DNA from: Chloroflexota bacterium
Lineage (GTDB): Bacteria > Chloroflexota > Anaerolineae > Promineifilales > Promineifilaceae
Direction of reading: 5' to 3'
DNA: 43,657 nt
Assembly (NCBI GenBank): GCA_024277135.1
Contig: JAJRVV010000028.1
Coordinates: 1 to 43,657 of the forward strand
The notes below the pieces were generated by a model, which saw only the letters and a list, made by a program, of their open reading frames with translations, did no database searches and had not been told where the DNA came from. Below are positions 41,303 to 43,657 of the stretch, piece by piece (the first letter of the stretch is position 1; the number at the start of each line of letters is the position of its first letter). The position numbers and the translations under genes are program-made.

Positions 41303-41370
41303 AGTATTCAGTGATGAGTATTCAGTATTCAGTTGACAGCCTACACTGGTCACTGAATACTGAATACTGT
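41303..41370. repeat. Intergenic ACTGAATACTG repeat forming a 17-base hairpin
   Basis: Arms AGTATTCAGTATTCAGT (41317-41333) and ACTGAATACTGAATACT (41352-41368) are perfect complements around an 18-base loop. A further CAGTATTCAGTGATG unit lies upstream at 41302. This is the clearest intergenic copy of the repeat family found in frame in the PKS and the giant gene. It stands between the decayed CAP gene and the response regulator, ten bases from the latter's stop, and may act as a hairpin there. Confidence 0.85.
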
Positions 41371-41380
41371 TTCCTACGCC

Positions 41381-41776
41381 TTAAGTCTTTCCGGAGTTGA
41401 CGGCCGTCTCACCCAAAATCTCCCGCACCATCCGCCGCAGTTCCGCCGGTTTAAACGGCTTGGTCACATACGCCGTCACTTCTTGCAAGCGGGCGATCAC
41501 GCGATGCGTCGTTTCCGTCCGGCCGGTGAGTACAATGACCCCTCTGAGCGTGTCCCCGTCCATCGTCATCTGATCCAACACCTGCCAACCGCGCATATCG
41601 GGCAGGGTGATGTCCAGGATGAGCAAATGGGGTTTTAAGTGAGGGATCAACGCCAATGCTTCCGCCCCGGTTTTGGCGTGTGACAAGGCCACCGGCAACG
41701 GCCGTAACGTCACCTGCAACAATTGAAAAAGCCCTTCATCGTCCTCGACACTGAGGATGCGAAATAGTTCTGCCAT
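41381..41776 (-). CDS. Single-domain response regulator (CheY-like receiver)
   Basis: 131 residues from the ATG at 41776 (MAELFRILSVEDD), with GGAGCAGG about six bases upstream. The frame extends five codons to a TTG at 41791. It has all receiver landmarks: acidic pair in SVEDDEG, phospho-acceptor Asp in LLILDITLPDMRGW, Thr in VIVLTGR, and Lys in YVTKPFKPAEL. There is no output domain, so it works by binding a partner protein. No histidine kinase is nearby; the partner must be elsewhere. The gene lies downstream of PurH with a 116-base gap and ends next to the ACTGAATACTG hairpin. Confidence 0.9.
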   Translation of the reverse strand: MAELFRILSVEDDEGLFQLLQVTLRPLPVALSHAKTGAEALALIPHLKPHLLILDITLPDMRGWQVLDQMTMDGDTLRGVIVLTGRTETTHRVIARLQEVTAYVTKPFKPAELRRMVREILGETAVNSGKT

Positions 41777-41823
41777 GAGAGCCTGCTCCAACGCCTATGA
41801 ATCTATCTAACAGCCATAGAGTA

Positions 41824-41880
41824 CACCAAGAACACAGAGGATTGAACTCTCCTCTCTGAGCGCTCTGTGAACTCTGCGGC
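41824..41880. repeat. Possible repeat of AACACAGAG/CTCTGTGAACTC type
   Basis: The gap between PurH and the response regulator contains CACCAAGAACACAGAGG and then CTCTGTGAACTCTGCGGC. This purine/pyrimidine pattern resembles short dispersed repeats of environmental bacterial genomes. Only one copy is in the window, so the call is weak. Confidence 0.35.
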
Positions 41881-41892
41881 TAATTGACCAAA

Positions 41893-43437
41893 CTAATGAC
41901 GAAAATGGCGCGCGCCGGTAAACACCAGCGCCAGCCCCAACCTGTTCGCCGCCTCAATCACCAAATCGTCCCGAATGGAACCCCCCGGCTCAATGACGGC
42001 CGTCACCCCCACTGCCGCCGCCGCTTCCACCCCATCAGGAAATGGGAAAAAGGCGTCTGACGCCATCACCGCGCCCTGGGCGGCGCTACCCGCCTTCGCC
42101 GCCGCCAGCTTCACCGCATCCACCCGGCTGGGCAAGCCGCCGCCAATGCCCACCGTGGCCGTCCCTTTGGCAAACACAATGGCGTTCGACTTGACGTGCT
42201 GCGCGGCCGTCCAACCAAACTTCAGCGCCATCCACTCCGCCTCCGTTGGCTGCCGCTGGCTGACCACGCGCCATTCCGTCCCGGCCGGGTCGCCCAGATC
42301 CGGCGTCTGCGCCAAAAAGCCGCCCTGAATCGCCCGCAATTCCAGCGGTTTGGCTGCTTCTAGCGGGACTGTCACCAGACGGCAGTTCTTTTTCTTGGCG
42401 GCAAACCACTCTTGCGCCGCCAGGCTAAAATCCGGCGCGATCACCGCTTCCACAAACAACTTCGCCGCCGCTAACGCGGCGGTGAAATCCGTATCCACCG
42501 GCCGATTGACAGCGATGACGCCGCCAAACGCCGACACCGGGTCCGATGCCAGCGCCGGGGCAAAAGCCGCCGCCACATCAGCGGCCGAAGCGATGGCGCA
42601 AGGGGACAAATGCTTGACGATGACGACGGTGGGTGCCGGGTAAGACATGGCCGCTTGCCACGCCGCATCCAAATCAAGCAAATTGTTGTATGAAAGGGAC
42701 TTGCCTTGCAGCAACCGACCGGCCAACGGCCCGGCGTCGGCATCAGCCGCATAAAGCGCCGCCTGCTGGTGCGGGTTTTCGCCATAGCGCAAACTCTGCA
42801 CCCGAGTCAGATTGAGAGAAAGTGTCGGCGGCATGACGCCCGGCGCGGCGCCATTTTCCTCGTCTAGTCCCAGTAAATAAGCGGTGATGGCGGTGTCATA
42901 ATCACGGGTATGGGCGAAGGCTTTGACGGCCAGTTGGCGGCGGGCATTTTTCGTCGCCCCGCCTTTTTTTAGCGCGGCCAACACCTGATCATAGTCGTCG
43001 GGATCGCAGACGGCCGTCACCCGCGCAAAATTTTTCGCCGCCGCCCGCAACAACGCAACGCCGCCAATATCAATTTGCTCAACTGCATCCGCCAACGTAA
43101 TCCCCGGCCGGGCCGCCGTCTTCTGAAAAGGGTACAAGTTGCAGACCACCAGGTCAATCGGGCAAAAGTTCTGCGCCGCCAGATCAGCCTGATCCGCCGC
43201 CGAATCTGTGGCCAGGATGCCGCCGTGAATGGCCGGATGCAGCGTTTTCACCCGTCCGCCCAGCATTTCCGGCGCGCCGGTGACATCGGCCGCATCCCGC
43301 ACCGGCAAACCGGCCGTCCGCAGTTGGCCGGCCGTGCCGCCGCTGCCGATCAATTCCCAGCCCAGAGCGTCTAATCCCTGAGCAAACGGGACAATTCCAT
43401 GTTTATCGTACACTGAAAGGATGGCTCGTTTTTTCAT
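41893..43437 (-). CDS. purH: Bifunctional AICAR formyltransferase/IMP cyclohydrolase
   Basis: 514 residues from the ATG at 43437 (MKKRAILSVYDKHG); the upstream frame to 43494 has no support. The enzyme carries out the last two steps of purine synthesis, AICAR to FAICAR to IMP, in the cytoplasm. The N-terminal IMP cyclohydrolase domain (about 1-195) has LIGSGGTAGQLR, GGRVKTLHPAIHGGIL and IDLVVCNLYPF. The AICAR formyltransferase domain follows with LRYGENPHQQAALY and the Lys-His of VIVKHLSPCAIA (the family normally has NPCG). It ends with the conserved GARHFRH right before TAG, showing that TAG is a working stop in this genome. It stands alone, as often for this housekeeping gene. Confidence 0.97.
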   Translation of the reverse strand: MKKRAILSVYDKHGIVPFAQGLDALGWELIGSGGTAGQLRTAGLPVRDAADVTGAPEMLGGRVKTLHPAIHGGILATDSAADQADLAAQNFCPIDLVVCNLYPFQKTAARPGITLADAVEQIDIGGVALLRAAAKNFARVTAVCDPDDYDQVLAALKKGGATKNARRQLAVKAFAHTRDYDTAITAYLLGLDEENGAAPGVMPPTLSLNLTRVQSLRYGENPHQQAALYAADADAGPLAGRLLQGKSLSYNNLLDLDAAWQAAMSYPAPTVVIVKHLSPCAIASAADVAAAFAPALASDPVSAFGGVIAVNRPVDTDFTAALAAAKLFVEAVIAPDFSLAAQEWFAAKKKNCRLVTVPLEAAKPLELRAIQGGFLAQTPDLGDPAGTEWRVVSQRQPTEAEWMALKFGWTAAQHVKSNAIVFAKGTATVGIGGGLPSRVDAVKLAAAKAGSAAQGAVMASDAFFPFPDGVEAAAAVGVTAVIEPGGSIRDDLVIEAANRLGLALVFTGARHFRH

Positions 43438-43540
43438 GGAGCTAAAATGTACCACAAGCAAAAGTGACCGTCTACTCCGGTTGGTGTCATTCAAAAGGGC
43501 GTTGGCGGCAGGCGGTAATTTATTTGGGTTCTCTGAGGAA

Positions 43541-43569
43541 TTGTGGGGTAAAAGTTAAGCATATATAAT
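43541..43569 (+). promoter_or_regulatory. Promoter with good -35 and -10 boxes before the last gene
   Basis: TTGTGG (43541-43546) and a perfect TATAAT (43564-43569) are 17 bases apart. Transcription would be expected to start about seven bases after the -10 box, that is at or next to the ATG at 43576, so the message may have no leader. Confidence 0.6.
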
Positions 43570-43575
43570 TTCAAG

Positions 43576-43657
43576 ATGGCAAAAACAATACAATTCACGG
43601 AAGATGATCGCAAACATTATGCTGTGTTAACCAACATTTTGGGTCTAAAAGATTTGG
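43576..43657 (+). CDS. Start of an unidentified gene, cut by the window end
   Basis: Twenty-seven codons from an ATG (MAKTIQFTEDDRKHY ...). It follows a good promoter and has no ribosome site. The base composition is more AT-rich than the rest of the window. Too little is present to name a family. It is transcribed away from PurH. Confidence 0.45.
   Translation, partial: MAKTIQFTEDDRKHYAVLTNILGLKDL

Noticed and set aside
41303-41370. A CRISPR-like repeat array
   Set aside because: The units are about 7-10 bases, partly inverted and without spacers. No cas genes are present.

Overview
The window looks like one continuous piece of a GC-rich bacterial chromosome, most likely from an uncultured member of the Chloroflexota (Anaerolineae-like). 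This is inference. It rests on the family mix (AOR-type tungsten oxidoreductase with a linked MoaD-like protein, an RskA-type anti-sigma factor, a membrane aminopropyltransferase-like protein), on a giant secreted beta-rich protein ending in YLPVILNN, and on a very high density of the palindrome ACGGCCGT. By eye I count about 85 exact copies, roughly one per 500 bases, in almost every gene.

Layout. 1-1053: the end of a metallo-beta-lactamase/rhodanese-type protein and a TorD-like chaperone gene that loses its 3' end. 1070-17484 (minus): a compact biosynthetic cluster. Read in the direction of transcription it holds an NRPS (formyltransferase, half condensation domain, adenylation domain carrying a luciferase-like monooxygenase, carrier protein), a type I PKS (KS-AT-KR-DH-carrier), a thioesterase, a DegT/DnrJ/EryC1 aminotransferase, a GT-C-like membrane protein, a CgeB-like glycosyltransferase and an Sfp-type phosphopantetheinyl transferase. 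17775-20186 (+): a divergent membrane protein with a spermidine-synthase fold. 20429-20731: a small decayed membrane-protein gene. 20805-32096 (minus): a single gene for a secreted protein of about 3760 residues. 32393-33760 (minus): ECF sigma factor and its anti-sigma factor. 33943-35853 (+): ArsR-type regulator and MFS transporter. 35918-38122 (minus): AOR and MoaD-like protein. 38260-40140 (+): ABC-F ATPase. 40141-41269: a decayed CAP-domain protein. 41381-43437 (minus): a response regulator and PurH. The window ends in the start of a further + gene.

How the cluster may work. The PPTase would charge the carrier domains. The NRPS lacks the HHxxxDG half of a condensation domain, so it looks like a starter module that loads and N-formylates an amino acid, possibly oxygenating it through the inserted monooxygenase. 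The single PKS module would add one malonyl unit, reduce and dehydrate it, and the thioesterase would release a short vinylogous amino-acid-type product. The aminotransferase and the glycosyltransferases suggest an amino sugar is made and attached. The PKS and thioesterase are one reading frame split by an in-frame TAG inside the carrier domain, so the assembly line may be broken in this strain or consensus.

Two genome-scale signals stand out: the ACGGCCGT palindrome, and a family of short AT-rich repeats (ACTGAATACTG-like and AATTGTGAATTG-like) that lie between genes and also in frame inside the PKS and the giant protein, where they encode peptides such as SVISEQDSVISD.
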